A DNA stretch of 64,000 bases from an uncultured Opitutales bacterium (GCA_934613645.1 CAKTTC010000012.1:1-64000), one strand, 5' to 3'. Shown: positions 1 through 8,980, counted from the stretch's first letter. Notes: a model not told the origin generated them from the letters alone. Program-made: numbers and translations.

Positions 1-1329
1 ATTTCCGCAGACGGCAGGACGCTGAAATTGGGCTACATCTATCAGGAAAGCGAAAGCGGCGGTTCGGAAATTGTCGAAAAAACGGCGGCGATTTCAAAGG
101 CAATCGAATACGGCGACAGAATCGCGCTCACCGTAGACGGCAGAAATTTCAAGCTATACAAAGGCGTCGAGCTTGTCTCCTCGGGCGTAATTCCCGACGA
201 ACTTTCCGTTACGGGCGCGTCTTCGTTCTTGGGCTGGAAAGGCTTAAAGCAGATTATGGCGTATTCGAATTCGCTCCTCTTGCCGCTTACCGCAAGCGAG
301 GGCAAGACCGCGAAAATCAACTACTCTATTGAGGACTTCGCGAACGGCAATTTCCCGCCGAAGGGTATTTTGAATTCGCGCTACAATTATTTCAGAAGCA
401 CGTTCGCAAGCTCGTTTACGCGCAACAGCTCGCATTCGAAGGGCGTCGGCGGCGCGGAAATCGGCGGCAAAAAGAACGTGCTGAAAATTTCGCTCGTGCC
501 CGACACCTACAATACGTCGCACGAATACGAACTGCCCGCAAAGTATTTTAGCGGCAACGGAATGCTGCACAAAATCAGGTTCTCGATTTACCTGCCGACG
601 ACAAACCCGAACATCACGAAAGTCCAGCTGAGGCTCGGCAGCATTGCGCCCGCAAGCGCGGGGACGATAGTTTCAAAGACCGACAACATCGACAAGTCGG
701 GCGTGATTCTGCCCAAGGACGAATGGCAGACCGTGGAAATGATACTCACACTCAAATGGTCGGGCGCGTTCAAGCTCTATTTGTATAAGGGGAGCAACTC
801 ATACTTCAAGCTTGAAGAGGAATCGACCGACGCGGTTTATCTGCACTCGATTACCTGCTCGTGTTTGCAGGGCTTCGAGGGCTTTTTCTACGGAGCGGGG
901 AATTCGGGATTCTGGAAGAACTACGGCGCGTCGAACAGAGATTTGGCATACTACGGGTGGTCGCTGCCGTTCGAGGGAAACGGAAGTTATACAAAGCACA
1001 TTGCGGTTTCGTCGTTTTCAAGCACGACGTATCTCTACGCGGAGGGCTTCCCGTCGGGCTTGGAGCTTTCGCAGATTGTCCTGCGCTTCGATTCGGAGCT
1101 GCCCGACACTTCAAGTGCCGAAGACGAAATCCAAAAGAATGTCTTCCGTTTGAGAACAAACGACGACACGGTTTGGGAGGAGCAGCTTCCCGCGATTCCC
1201 GCCAACAGTCCGTATTACATATATCCCAAGCGCGGTCTTCCCGAACTCTACTATTCGCTGGAAGTTGCGCCGATGTATGTGTGCAACTGCGGCGGTTCGG
1301 TCGATTTGATTTTCACAAAGGTTAGTTAA
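1..1329 (+). CDS. Phage virion/tail-fibre-like protein, 5'-partial
   Basis: The frame is open from the first base, so the N-terminus lies outside the window and 442 residues are visible. The sequence is beta-rich, with many Gly, Ser, Tyr and Phe residues and no membrane segment. The first 60 or so visible residues (strands such as IALTVDGRNFKLYKG, then GWKGLKQIMAY) suggest the end of a LamG/concanavalin-like jelly roll. The stop lies one base before a small gene, followed by two membrane proteins, an order typical of the tail-fibre-to-lysis end of a prophage. A receptor-binding or other late structural protein is the most likely role. No specific family is recognised, and the phage assignment rests mainly on context. 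Confidence 0.5.
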   Translation: MSADGRTLKLGYIYQESESGGSEIVEKTAAISKAIEYGDRIALTVDGRNFKLYKGVELVSSGVIPDELSVTGASSFLGWKGLKQIMAYSNSLLLPLTASEGKTAKINYSIEDFANGNFPPKGILNSRYNYFRSTFASSFTRNSSHSKGVGGAEIGGKKNVLKISLVPDTYNTSHEYELPAKYFSGNGMLHKIRFSIYLPTTNPNITKVQLRLGSIAPASAGTIVSKTDNIDKSGVILPKDEWQTVEMILTLKWSGAFKLYLYKGSNSYFKLEEESTDAVYLHSITCSCLQGFEGFFYGAGNSGFWKNYGASNRDLAYYGWSLPFEGNGSYTKHIAVSSFSSTTYLYAEGFPSGLELSQIVLRFDSELPDTSSAEDEIQKNVFRLRTNDDTVWEEQLPAIPANSPYYIYPKRGLPELYYSLEVAPMYVCNCGGSVDLIFTKVS

Positions 1330-1330
1330 T

Positions 1331-1587
1331 ATGGGTAAATATATCACAAAAATCACTCTCGGCGAAGACGCAAGCGACTTCGCGCAAATTGTCGGCGTTT
1401 TGGGCTTTTGCGGCAACCGCTACATCTGCCAAGCGCTCGACGGCGATTCAAACATTATGCACTCGCAGACGTTCTCGCTTCCGAAGAGCATCGACGGGCT
1501 TCCCGCCAACGATTCGCATTGAAAGCCGATGTCCTGAAATCCTGGAAGTCGGAGGAACTCAAACGCCGCAAGGCACGGGAGGCGTAG
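1331..1587 (+). pseudogene. Small phage protein, apparently frameshifted
   Basis: An ATG one base after the preceding stop opens a 63-residue frame (begins MGKYITKITLGEDASDF) that stops at 1520-1522. From about 1519 a different frame carries a protein-like lysine/glutamate-rich stretch (LKADVLKSWKSEELKRRK) to a stop at 1585-1587, two bases before the next gene. A minus-one shift at the codon cat (1517-1519) joins the two into about 85 residues with a helical basic tail. Either the gene is broken, or the shift is programmed, or there is a sequence error. No classical slippery heptamer is visible. Function unknown; it belongs to the phage block by position. If the frame is not joined, the gene is simply 1331-1522. 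Confidence 0.4.
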
Positions 1588-1589
1588 AA

Positions 1590-2057
1590 ATGGGAACAAT
1601 ATCCGCATTATGGGATAGCGGAGTTCTGGGCGCGATGGCTACAATGGCTGTTACGACGCTCGGACAGCTTTCCGCATTGAACAACCAGAAGTTTAGGGCG
1701 ATTCTGGAAGCTTTCCAAAAACAACAGGTTTCGGACTCGGCGGTTCACGATTCGGCGTTCGCAAGAAGCGGGGATAAGGGCGTTGTCGTCAGGCGCATTA
1801 TGCTTTTTATGGTGTTCTTCGTGCTGGCGGTCTGCCCGTTTATCTTCGCATTTTTCGGGGATATTCCGATAGCCGTCGAAACCGTTCAGCAGACTGGAGG
1901 CTGGCTCTGGGGACTCATTCCTGAGAAAGAATCGTTCGGAGTTGCCTACATAAACGGGTTCTACTTGGCTGATGTCTGGAAAGAACTTATGGCAAATCTA
2001 ATTTCCGCATACATAGGCGCGGGAATAACGAGAAAGGCGTTTACACTAGGAAAATGA
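1590..2057 (+). CDS. Phage-type membrane protein, possible holin
   Basis: This 155-residue protein has a short N-terminal region, a strong transmembrane segment at about residues 70-90 (IMLFMVFFVLAVCPFIFAFF), and a second amphipathic or membrane stretch near the C-terminus. The start is placed at the ATG preceded by a gggaggcg purine-rich stretch; a longer upstream extension in the same frame overlaps the previous gene and lacks protein-like character. The next gene starts inside its stop codon (ATGA overlap), so the two are probably translated together. Position between structural and XhlA-like genes suggests a holin or lysis accessory protein. No named family can be assigned with confidence. 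Confidence 0.5.
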   Translation: MGTISALWDSGVLGAMATMAVTTLGQLSALNNQKFRAILEAFQKQQVSDSAVHDSAFARSGDKGVVVRRIMLFMVFFVLAVCPFIFAFFGDIPIAVETVQQTGGWLWGLIPEKESFGVAYINGFYLADVWKELMANLISAYIGAGITRKAFTLGK

Positions 2058-2251
2058 ACGAAGTCTTTGAAAAGGAAATCGAGCATATCGTAAAACGCTT
2101 GGAAACCCTCGAACACACAGTCTACGGCAACGGACATAAGGGACTGAAAGCGGAACTCATAGAACTCAAAACGGAAATAAACACCTTCAAACGCATAGCC
2201 GTCTGGCAAGTGGGTATTCTGGTCGCGATTTTGATTAGAATGTTCTTCTGA
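2054..2251 (+). CDS. XhlA-like coiled-coil membrane protein
   Basis: The 65-residue product has an N-terminal heptad-like helix (EKEIEHIVKRLETLEHTVYG...LKAELIELKTEI) and one C-terminal transmembrane helix (WQVGILVAILIRMFF). This arrangement is that of the haemolysin XhlA family, small phage proteins that work with holins in lysis. Its start overlaps the upstream stop by four bases, and a terminator follows within 10 bases, so it is the last gene of the phage block. Similarity is by architecture rather than by a recognised signature. Confidence 0.5.
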   Translation: MNEVFEKEIEHIVKRLETLEHTVYGNGHKGLKAELIELKTEINTFKRIAVWQVGILVAILIRMFF

Positions 2252-2258
2252 TTCTAAG

Positions 2259-2283
2259 CCCTCAATAAAGAGGTTTTTTTTCG
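2259..2283 (+). terminator. Rho-independent terminator at end of phage block
   Basis: A short stem (cctc 2260-2263 pairing with gagg 2270-2273) around an aataaa loop is followed by eight T. It sits directly after the XhlA-like gene and marks the boundary between the GC-rich phage block and the AT-rich restriction island. Confidence 0.65.
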
Positions 2284-2356
2284 TTTTATAGCCAAAAAAT
2301 CTTGAAGTAGAATCGTAATATGCTATCGTTATACCGCACGAATAAAAAGAGAATAG

Positions 2357-2617
2357 ATGATTAGAAAAAACGATATTTTAGTTTATGCGGAATGTTTGGA
2401 AGAAGGCGATGATCGTTGCCTGATGATTGCCTTGGAAGACGAGTGTATACCCGCTAAAGTTCCAATGGTTAAAACAAAAGAACTAAATGCAAACTTGGCA
2501 TATCCGCCTGTAAATTTCTTTGATACTAAATATCATAAGGTTGTCGGACATGCAAAAGAGAACGACACTCCTGAAATGCTTGTGAAGAAATATTTGCCAA
2601 ATGATAAAACGCAATAG
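2357..2617 (+). CDS. Unknown 86-residue protein at head of R-M operon
   Basis: The product is a small acidic-to-neutral protein without a membrane segment, signal peptide or visible helix-turn-helix. It begins MIRKNDILVYAECLEEGDDR and contains two beta-rich halves. It is the first gene of the AT-rich island and ends 12 bases before the DNA methyltransferase, so it is probably co-transcribed with the restriction-modification genes. It does not look like a C-protein controller, which would show an HTH. It could be an accessory factor or a small regulator of another type. I do not recognise the family. Confidence 0.6.
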   Translation: MIRKNDILVYAECLEEGDDRCLMIALEDECIPAKVPMVKTKELNANLAYPPVNFFDTKYHKVVGHAKENDTPEMLVKKYLPNDKTQ

Positions 2618-2629
2618 ACCTTTTACTAA

Positions 2630-3367
2630 ATGCCCCCTAAAGATAATAACATTAAAATTATTAACGGTGATTGTTTAACCGAAATAAAAAAACTGTCTCC
2701 TGGTTCGGTAGACCTAGTTATTACAGATCCACCATATAATCTTGGAGTTTTTATGAAAGAACGGAATACAAATATAAATGCATTAAGAGAAAATCATTTT
2801 TGTGGAGCAGGATGGGATGATTTAAACTATAAGGATTGGCTAAGGGGAATGAGTTATTTTTTTAAATTACTTTCCCGCACTGTAAGAGATGGAGGAAGTG
2901 TTATCATTTTTATGGCAATAATAAAAGTAGAAACCATAATTTCGATTGCCCAAAAGTATGGCTTTTACTATAAGACTACAGGTATTTGGCATAAAACGAA
3001 TCCTATGCCAAGAAATATGAACTTACATTTTATTAATTCTACAGAAGCATGGATTTATTTTACAAAAAAAGTAAAAACAGGAACCTTTAACAATAATAAC
3101 AAAGCTTTTCATGATTTTATTGAAGTTCCGGTTACGCCACTCTCAGAAAAAAAATTTGGTAGACATCCAACACAAAAACCTGAAAAATTAATGAGATTTT
3201 TCATAAAGCTTCTTTCAAATGAAGGCGACTATGTTTTTGATCCTTTTATGGGAACGGGAGTGACAGGTTGTGTATCAAAAAAAATGAAGAGGAATTTTAT
3301 AGGAATAGAACTAAACGAACAGTATTTCAAAATTGCTCAAAAAAGAATAGAAGCCGTAAAACTATGA
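2630..3367 (+). CDS. DNA adenine/N4-cytosine methyltransferase (beta class)
   Basis: This 245-residue enzyme transfers a methyl group from S-adenosylmethionine to an exocyclic amino group in DNA. The catalytic DPPY motif is at residues 33-36 and the SAM-binding DPFMGTG motif at 204-210. That order (catalytic motif first) together with the HPTQKP motif at 179-184 places it in the beta class of the N4/N6 MTase family (PF01555). Length is normal and the gene is intact. It starts 12 bases after the unknown ORF and overlaps the next start by four bases. It should protect one strand of the recognition site of the LlaJI-like system. The base composition is far more AT-rich than that of flanking chromosomal genes. 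Confidence 0.9.
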   Translation: MPPKDNNIKIINGDCLTEIKKLSPGSVDLVITDPPYNLGVFMKERNTNINALRENHFCGAGWDDLNYKDWLRGMSYFFKLLSRTVRDGGSVIIFMAIIKVETIISIAQKYGFYYKTTGIWHKTNPMPRNMNLHFINSTEAWIYFTKKVKTGTFNNNNKAFHDFIEVPVTPLSEKKFGRHPTQKPEKLMRFFIKLLSNEGDYVFDPFMGTGVTGCVSKKMKRNFIGIELNEQYFKIAQKRIEAVKL

Positions 3368-4418
3368 AATATTCAGTTATAGATTTATTTGCAGGAGTCG
3401 GAGGTCTTTCATTGGGATTTAAGATGGAAGATTTTGATATTCTTCTTGCGAATGAAATAGATAAATCGATTGCGGAATCTTATAAAAAAAATAATCCAGA
3501 AACAAATGTAATAAATGAAGATATAACAAAACTTAATATATCTGAGGTTTTTGGGGAATATAAAAATAAAATAGATGTTATTGTCGGAGGTCCACCTTGT
3601 CAGGGATTTTCTCAAAAGGGAAGTAGAAAATCGATAAACGATAGTCGGAATTTTTTGTTTAGGTATTTTTTTGAGGTTGTAAAATATGTAGAACCTAAAT
3701 TCTTTGTAATGGAAAATGTCCCTAATCTCCTTACAAATGAAAATGGTTTTTTTAAAGTTTTAGCGATATAAATTATTTTACTTCTTTCCAAATTGTATCG
3801 GCAGCGGATTTTGGAGTACCACAAAATAGAAAACGAGCTATTATAATTGGAAGCAAGAAAAACAGAAAAATTAGAATATCAACGGAAGAAAAAATATCGG
3901 TCACAATTTGGGACGCTATTAGTGATTTATATTTTTTAGAATCCGGAGAAGGTGAATTTTCTCAAGATTATAAATATCCTCCACAATCTGACTATCAAAA
4001 AGAATTACGTGGACAATCGCAACGTTTATATAATCACATTGCCACAAAACATTCTCTAATGGCTTTAAAAAAATTGTCGTTAATCCCTGTTAACGGAGGA
4101 GACAAATCATCATTGCCGCCTAAGATGTTGACGAAATCTATATATAGTGGAACTTGGAGTAGGATGAAAAAAGACGAACATTCTGTGACCATCACAACCC
4201 GTTTTGACACCCCTTCGTCTGGAAGATTCGCGCATCCATTTTTAAACCGAGCTATTACAGTACGCGAAGCCGCAAGAATTCAATCTTTTCCGGATAGTTT
4301 TATTTTTTGGGGTAATAAAAGTTCACAAATGAAGCAAGTAGGCAATGCTGTTCCTCCAAAACTTTCACGTGTAATAGCAAAAACAATCTTAAAGGAGTTG
4401 AAAGAGAATGACGCCTGA
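3364..4418 (+). pseudogene. C5-cytosine DNA methyltransferase, frameshifted
   Basis: The first frame carries DLFAGVGG (residues 7-14, SAM site), GGPPCQGFS (75-83, catalytic Cys) and ENVPNLL, then stops at 3769-3771. The remainder continues in another frame from about 3756 with AADFGVPQNRKR (motif VIII), TVREAARIQSFP (motif IX) and QVGNAVPP (motif X), ending at 4418. One missing base between 3756 and 3771 accounts for the break. As read, the product would lack motifs VIII-X and the target-recognition region and be inactive. The start codon overlaps the upstream stop (ATGA), and the stop overlaps the McrB-like start. In the LlaJI system two MTases modify the asymmetric site, and this would be the second. 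Confidence 0.85.
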
Positions 4419-6164
4419 AAAAATGATAAATTATTCCAAAAAGCTTGCGCTTCGGATAAAATCATCTTTACCGAATCCCAAGCAGGGATTAGCCTTGGTT
4501 TTGTCAATATGGAATGCTTTTGAAGAAGATAATATCGCATCTATTACATATTCAGAAGAAGATGGTAATACTACAATTCCCACCAGAGATATTGTTAATA
4601 AATTATCAAAGTATTTTAATACCGACGAAGAAGATATTAAAAGAGTTTTAAAAGATAATCCTTTATTTACAGCTCAAATTGAACACATATCTATGGCATT
4701 TTTTACAATATGGAGACTCGCAGATTTTAAATTTGTTGATACTGCAAAAAATGTCACATCCGAAAGAACAGGGATGACGAGGTTTTCAAAACAAATTTAC
4801 TATACAAAGAACATCGATATCCTAAATTTATTTTCAAAGACATTCTCCCATACAAAAAGTATATTATGGAAATGGTTAAAAAATGAAGATGTTTCCGAAG
4901 ACGAAAAAAATGACGAAGCTAATATCATTAAAATTTTAACAACTTTTTCAGAAGACTGTATTTATCTAATAAGAAAAGATTCAAATGAAATATATTTTAG
5001 AAATTACGAATTATATAAATCGTTATTAGGTGCCCCCGATACGGGCATAGACATAAAAGATGAAAAAGAACAAGTCGGGCCTGCGAGAATCCTTCCTAAC
5101 ATTATAAAGAGTAATCTTAATTTTTATTTAAGTGATAATGCTAATAAAATTTATACTGTTGGAGAAGGATTAAATAATTATTCTGAACGAGTAAAAATTT
5201 ATTTATCGCATCCTTCATTGAATATGGGGGAGAATTACAATTATTCCGAATCAGAAACTGATAATATATCGGTCGAGGAATCCAACAATGCTCATACTAA
5301 AAATGGAGAAAATATACTTTATTATGGCGTTCCAGGTGTTGGAAAAAGTTTTAAAATAGAGAAAGATTTAAAAGAACAAAATATTCCAGAAACGCAGAAA
5401 GAACGAATTACATTTCATCCAGATTATTCCTACGGCGAATTTATCGGTCAGCTACTTCCTAAAAAAATGGAGACTCAATTTCGTATGAATTTGAGCCAGG
5501 TGCCTTTACCCGTATTTTAGGAAAAGCTCTAAAAAATCCCGATACGCAATATTATTTCATCATAGAAGAAATAAACAGAGGTAATGCATCGGCAATATTT
5601 GGAGATATTTTTCAACTACTGGACAGGAATGATTTTGGTGTAAGCAAATACAAAATTCAAAATAAAGATATAATGGATTTTCTCCAAAAAGATACAGAAA
5701 TAAAAGATGGGATATTTATTCCAAGCAATCTAACAATCTATGCGACAATGAACACCTGCGACCAAAATGTATTTATCCTTGATACTGCATTTAAGCGTAG
5801 ATGGATTTATCGTTATGTAAAAAATCCAAAATGTGAATACGGCGAAATCTTGGTCCCTGGTTCATCAATAACATGGCAAGATTTTTTGGATACTATAAAT
5901 AAAAAAATTTGCGAAGCTGCTAAAGATTCTGCGATAGATGAAGACAAGCAACTTGGTGCTTATTTTATTTCTAAAGCGTTACTGACTGACAAAGAAAACT
6001 TCGCAGACAAGGTGCTGATGTATCTTTGGTCTGACGTTGTGCGTTTTGATAAAAGTATTCTTTTCTCTGAAAACTTTAATAGTTTCAATTCTTTGCGAAC
6101 CGAATATATGAATTGTACTCCAGAGAACTTTACAAATTTGTTTGCCAAAGGTGTCTTCGTATAG
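4408..6164 (+). pseudogene. McrB-like AAA+ NTPase (LlaJI R1-type), frameshifted
   Basis: Residues 1-290 form an unrecognised N-terminal region, presumably involved in DNA recognition. A Walker A motif (YYGVPGVGKS, 305-314) starts an McrB-type AAA+ domain. The first frame ends at 5520. The rest continues in another frame with IIEEINRGNASAIFGDIF (Walker B region), ATMNTCDQ (the McrB MNTAD-like motif) and TAFKRRW (arginine finger), to a stop at 6164. The switch falls at a run of seven A at 5461-5467; eight A would restore one reading frame of about 586 residues. In LlaJI and McrBC systems this subunit hydrolyses nucleotide and drives translocation for the nuclease. Loss, phase variation or sequence error cannot be told apart here. 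Confidence 0.85.
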
Positions 6165-6194
6165 GACGCAACTATTGACGAAAACTCTTAATAG

Positions 6195-7409
6195 ATGTCA
6201 ATCCAGTTTCACTACAATAATTTAGACGACTCTTTTGTTGGAATTAAAAACATAGAGAATAGTTTTCATATTTATTTTCCAAGGGGCTTTTCTTCTGACG
6301 ATGCTTACACTAGAAAGGATGTGCTTTCTTTATTACGTATTCTTAAAAGAAAATCTTTATCAAACAAAGTAAGTATTTCATCGAAGGAGAATGGATTCCC
6401 GCTTGAGTCATATCTTTATATAATACGTGATTTTTTAAAAAATGGTTATTTCCAAGTAAAAGATACCCAGAAATGTAATGAGACAAGGGGAAAAATAAAT
6501 TGGAAAGATACAATCCGAAAGCATAAGCCGCACGTTGTAGACAATAGTTTCTTCTTTTCAACGTTTGTTGTCGAAAAGAAAATTTCGCACCAAAATTCAT
6601 TGATTTCGATAATATACAAAAAATGTTTGTCGGAAGCTGTAAGTAAAATTGGATTCTTATTCGGCAACATACAAATTCCGCCGATGGGGCAAAGGGTAAC
6701 AATTGCAGAAGCAACAAGCGTTACCTCGAAAATTTTACAGTGTTCATTTTCAGATGAGAAAAAGACTTTATTTCAACACATATTAAATATTCTAAAATCT
6801 ATTGGAAATAGCGAAACAGGAAAAGCAAATGGAAATTTGTTCGGAACAGATACTTTTGCTCCTGTTTGGGAATATTTAGTAGATAGAAAATTTGGAGATA
6901 AGGATCTTCAGAAAGAATACCATCCTCGTGCCGAGTGGCATTTGTTGGAAAATTCATCATATACAACTCCTGCTCCTTTAAGGTTGGATTCAATTCATAT
7001 AAATGGGGATATTGCGTATATTCTTGATTCCAAATATTACAAATACGGAGTAACGCTTCGGACTGAAGATTTACCGGGAACAGAATCTGTAGCGAAACAA
7101 ATTATATATGGCGATGAAGTAAAAAAACGGCATAAAGGTGAATTAAAAAAAATATACAACGCCTTTATTATTCCTGCCGATAATGGGATTGAAACTCCAT
7201 ATAAATATTTAGGATATGCGACATCAACTTGGAAAAATTCTGATGATGAAGATTTTCATAATAGTGTATGGTTGATATCTGTAGATTCACGATTCCTTTT
7301 ATATAATTATGATAATAATTCAGTTCAAGAAAAACAAGATTTAATGGATTTAATAAAGGGAAGAGCAGATAATATATTATCCATTAACTTTGGGCAAAGA
7401 AGGAGTTGA
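6195..7409 (+). CDS. LlaJI-type restriction endonuclease (McrC-like partner)
   Basis: The 404-residue product is intact and follows the McrB-like gene by 30 bases. Its central region shows a PD-(D/E)xK-type core: RLDS with Asp265 followed by ILDSK with Asp278 and Lys280. The operon order (two MTases, an McrB-like NTPase, this nuclease) is that of the Lactococcus LlaJI system, where R2 carries the nuclease fold and acts with R1. The assignment therefore rests on the motif and the gene order. If the upstream NTPase is really broken, this nuclease should be idle. The gene shares the AT-rich composition of the island. Confidence 0.75.
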   Translation: MSIQFHYNNLDDSFVGIKNIENSFHIYFPRGFSSDDAYTRKDVLSLLRILKRKSLSNKVSISSKENGFPLESYLYIIRDFLKNGYFQVKDTQKCNETRGKINWKDTIRKHKPHVVDNSFFFSTFVVEKKISHQNSLISIIYKKCLSEAVSKIGFLFGNIQIPPMGQRVTIAEATSVTSKILQCSFSDEKKTLFQHILNILKSIGNSETGKANGNLFGTDTFAPVWEYLVDRKFGDKDLQKEYHPRAEWHLLENSSYTTPAPLRLDSIHINGDIAYILDSKYYKYGVTLRTEDLPGTESVAKQIIYGDEVKKRHKGELKKIYNAFIIPADNGIETPYKYLGYATSTWKNSDDEDFHNSVWLISVDSRFLLYNYDNNSVQEKQDLMDLIKGRADNILSINFGQRRS

Positions 7410-7690
7410 AGTTGTGTTTGTTCGGAATTTCCGAACAACTTGTAAGACATCCTTACACGTTCACAATTGTGAGAAAACGAGCTTCAAAATGGATTGGATC
7501 TCTTATCAAGGTTAATTCGAAAAATCTATAAATTTTCTTGGAGAAACTCAAAAAATATTCAAATTGTCGAATGTTAGTCATATAAAAAATAGACGTTACA
7601 ACTAAATGCAACTGGAACGAGCCATTAAAATTATCATACTTACAATAAGCGAGTTATGAATTTCGACCTATTCCCTCCCTCTCCGCGTTT
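7410..7690. other. Non-coding AT-rich tail of the R-M island
   Basis: No convincing gene is seen. The stretch contains two perfect palindromes, one around 7419-7437 (gttcgg / ccgaac) and one at 7461-7472 (tcacaattgtga), which could be protein-binding sites. AT-richness falls off after about 7660. Confidence 0.4.
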
Positions 7691-7691
7691 T

Positions 7692-7725
7692 AAATTTCAC
7701 ACGAACCCGTGTGAAATTTTTTTTT
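7692..7725 (+). terminator. Strong rho-independent terminator
   Basis: A perfect 12-bp stem (aaatttcacacg, 7692-7703, with its complement 7708-7719) closes a four-base loop and runs into nine T. It probably ends transcription leaving the restriction island. Confidence 0.8.
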
Positions 7726-8312
7726 GTTTATTCGCCTCCACTTCACTCCCCAAACGGCTTCGCGGAGCACAACCCATTTAACACGGTTCGTGTTTTCACT
7801 CCGTGTCCCGCGCCTCCCCGCAGCCAAAATCGTGGCTTTTTTCGTCCCACATCGTTCCACAGTGGGAAATTTTTGGGTCAACACCAAAGAGAGTGGATTT
7901 TAGTGAAAGACGTCGCATAGAACCAAGACCCTCAATCTGTAATTTGACTCGCGTTTGCGTTTGCAAACTGTTTGACACGCCCCTGCGTGCCCTTCGGGTG
8001 CGTTTTTCAAACGCATCTATACGCGCCTTCGGCTTGTATTCGCCCACTCGCTTCGCTCGGGGTCGTTGCTTCGCAACGCTCATTCACGCTTCGCTTGAAT
8101 TGGAAGTTTTTATAATCGTAAGCCATTCGTTGTATTAGTTGGGGGGCGACACCAAAGAGAGTGGGCGGCATCAAAAGTTATGAAGCAAGGCGTTTCATGT
8201 AATTTGTGGGGCAACTCCCAAAGGTTGTGGAATAACGATTTTTTTGTAATTTGTTTTTCATAATTTTACTCCGCTTTCGGATTATGGGTGTAAATCGGTT
8301 GTTCATGGGGGA
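7726..8312. other. Non-coding junction region with hairpins and 16-bp direct repeats
   Basis: No supported gene lies here; open frames on both strands lack protein-like composition. The stretch holds a chain of short hairpins with TTCG loops (about 7984-8100) and two identical 16-base copies of acaccaaagagagtgg at 7881-7896 and 8149-8164. A looser third relative (actcccaaaggttgtgg) follows near 8214. It separates the restriction island from a truncated host gene, so it is probably the right-hand end of the inserted DNA. Confidence 0.45.
7984..8100. repeat. Run of five TTCG-loop mini-hairpins
   Basis: Within about 115 bases five short palindromes share a TTCG loop: cccTTCGggt, gccTTCGgct, cgcTTCGctc, ttgcTTCGcaac and cgcTTCGctt. 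UUCG tetraloops are exceptionally stable in RNA, so a transcript of this stretch would be highly structured. Confidence 0.5.
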
Positions 8313-8960
8313 GTGTTATATATCTGTTTTTCGGGGAGGGGAATTCTGGAAAAATACGTCAAGGACACCTTGTGCCGCTACGGCAAAGACGACCGCGTCA
8401 TAGCGTGGGACTTGTTCAACGAGCCCGCCCAGTTGCAGGACAAAAAGTTCAGCGACGAATCCGACAAGATAGAACCCGTAAAGGAGCTTCTTAAAAAGAC
8501 TTTCGAATGGGCGCGCGAAGCCGACCCCATGCAGCCGCTTACGGCGGGCGTGTATGTGGATATGCCGAGGTTCACCAAGGGTTGGTTGGCAGATGCGCAG
8601 CAGTTTATGCTGGAATCTTCCGACATAATTTCGTTCCACTGCTACAACTCGAAAAAGGCGGAGGTATGTGTGGAAAACCTCGAAAAATTGGGGCGTCCGA
8701 TTTTCTGCACTGAATATATGGCGCGCCCGTATAGCACGTTCAATCCCGACTTGGGGCTTTACAAAAAGCACAAGGTTGCCGCAATAAATTGGGGTTTTGT
8801 AGCGGGGAAGTCGAACACCATTTATCCGTGGAATTCGTGGGAAAAAAACTACACGAAAGAAACGCTGCCGCCGTGGTTTCACGATGTTCTCAATCCCGAC
8901 GGAACGCCCTACCGCGCCGAAGAAGCAGAATACATAAAAAGCGTCTTAAAGCAAAAATAA
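8313..8960 (+). pseudogene. 3' fragment of a cellulase-like glycoside hydrolase
   Basis: The frame encodes the C-terminal half of a clan GH-A (beta/alpha)8 enzyme. AWDLFNEP near residue 32 holds the Asn-Glu acid/base pair, and FCTEYMARP near residue 133 the nucleophile Glu. The first eight or so residues before ILEKYVKD are not family-like, and the N-terminal half of the barrel (about 150-200 residues) is absent. The nominal GTG start is therefore not genuine. The break coincides with the end of the non-coding junction, which suggests that integration of the prophage/R-M DNA removed the 5' part. A terminator follows 20 bases after the stop. Most similar in architecture to GH5-like cellulases; exact family unsure. 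Confidence 0.75.
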
Positions 8961-8980
8961 CAGATTGCATTTCTCAAATG

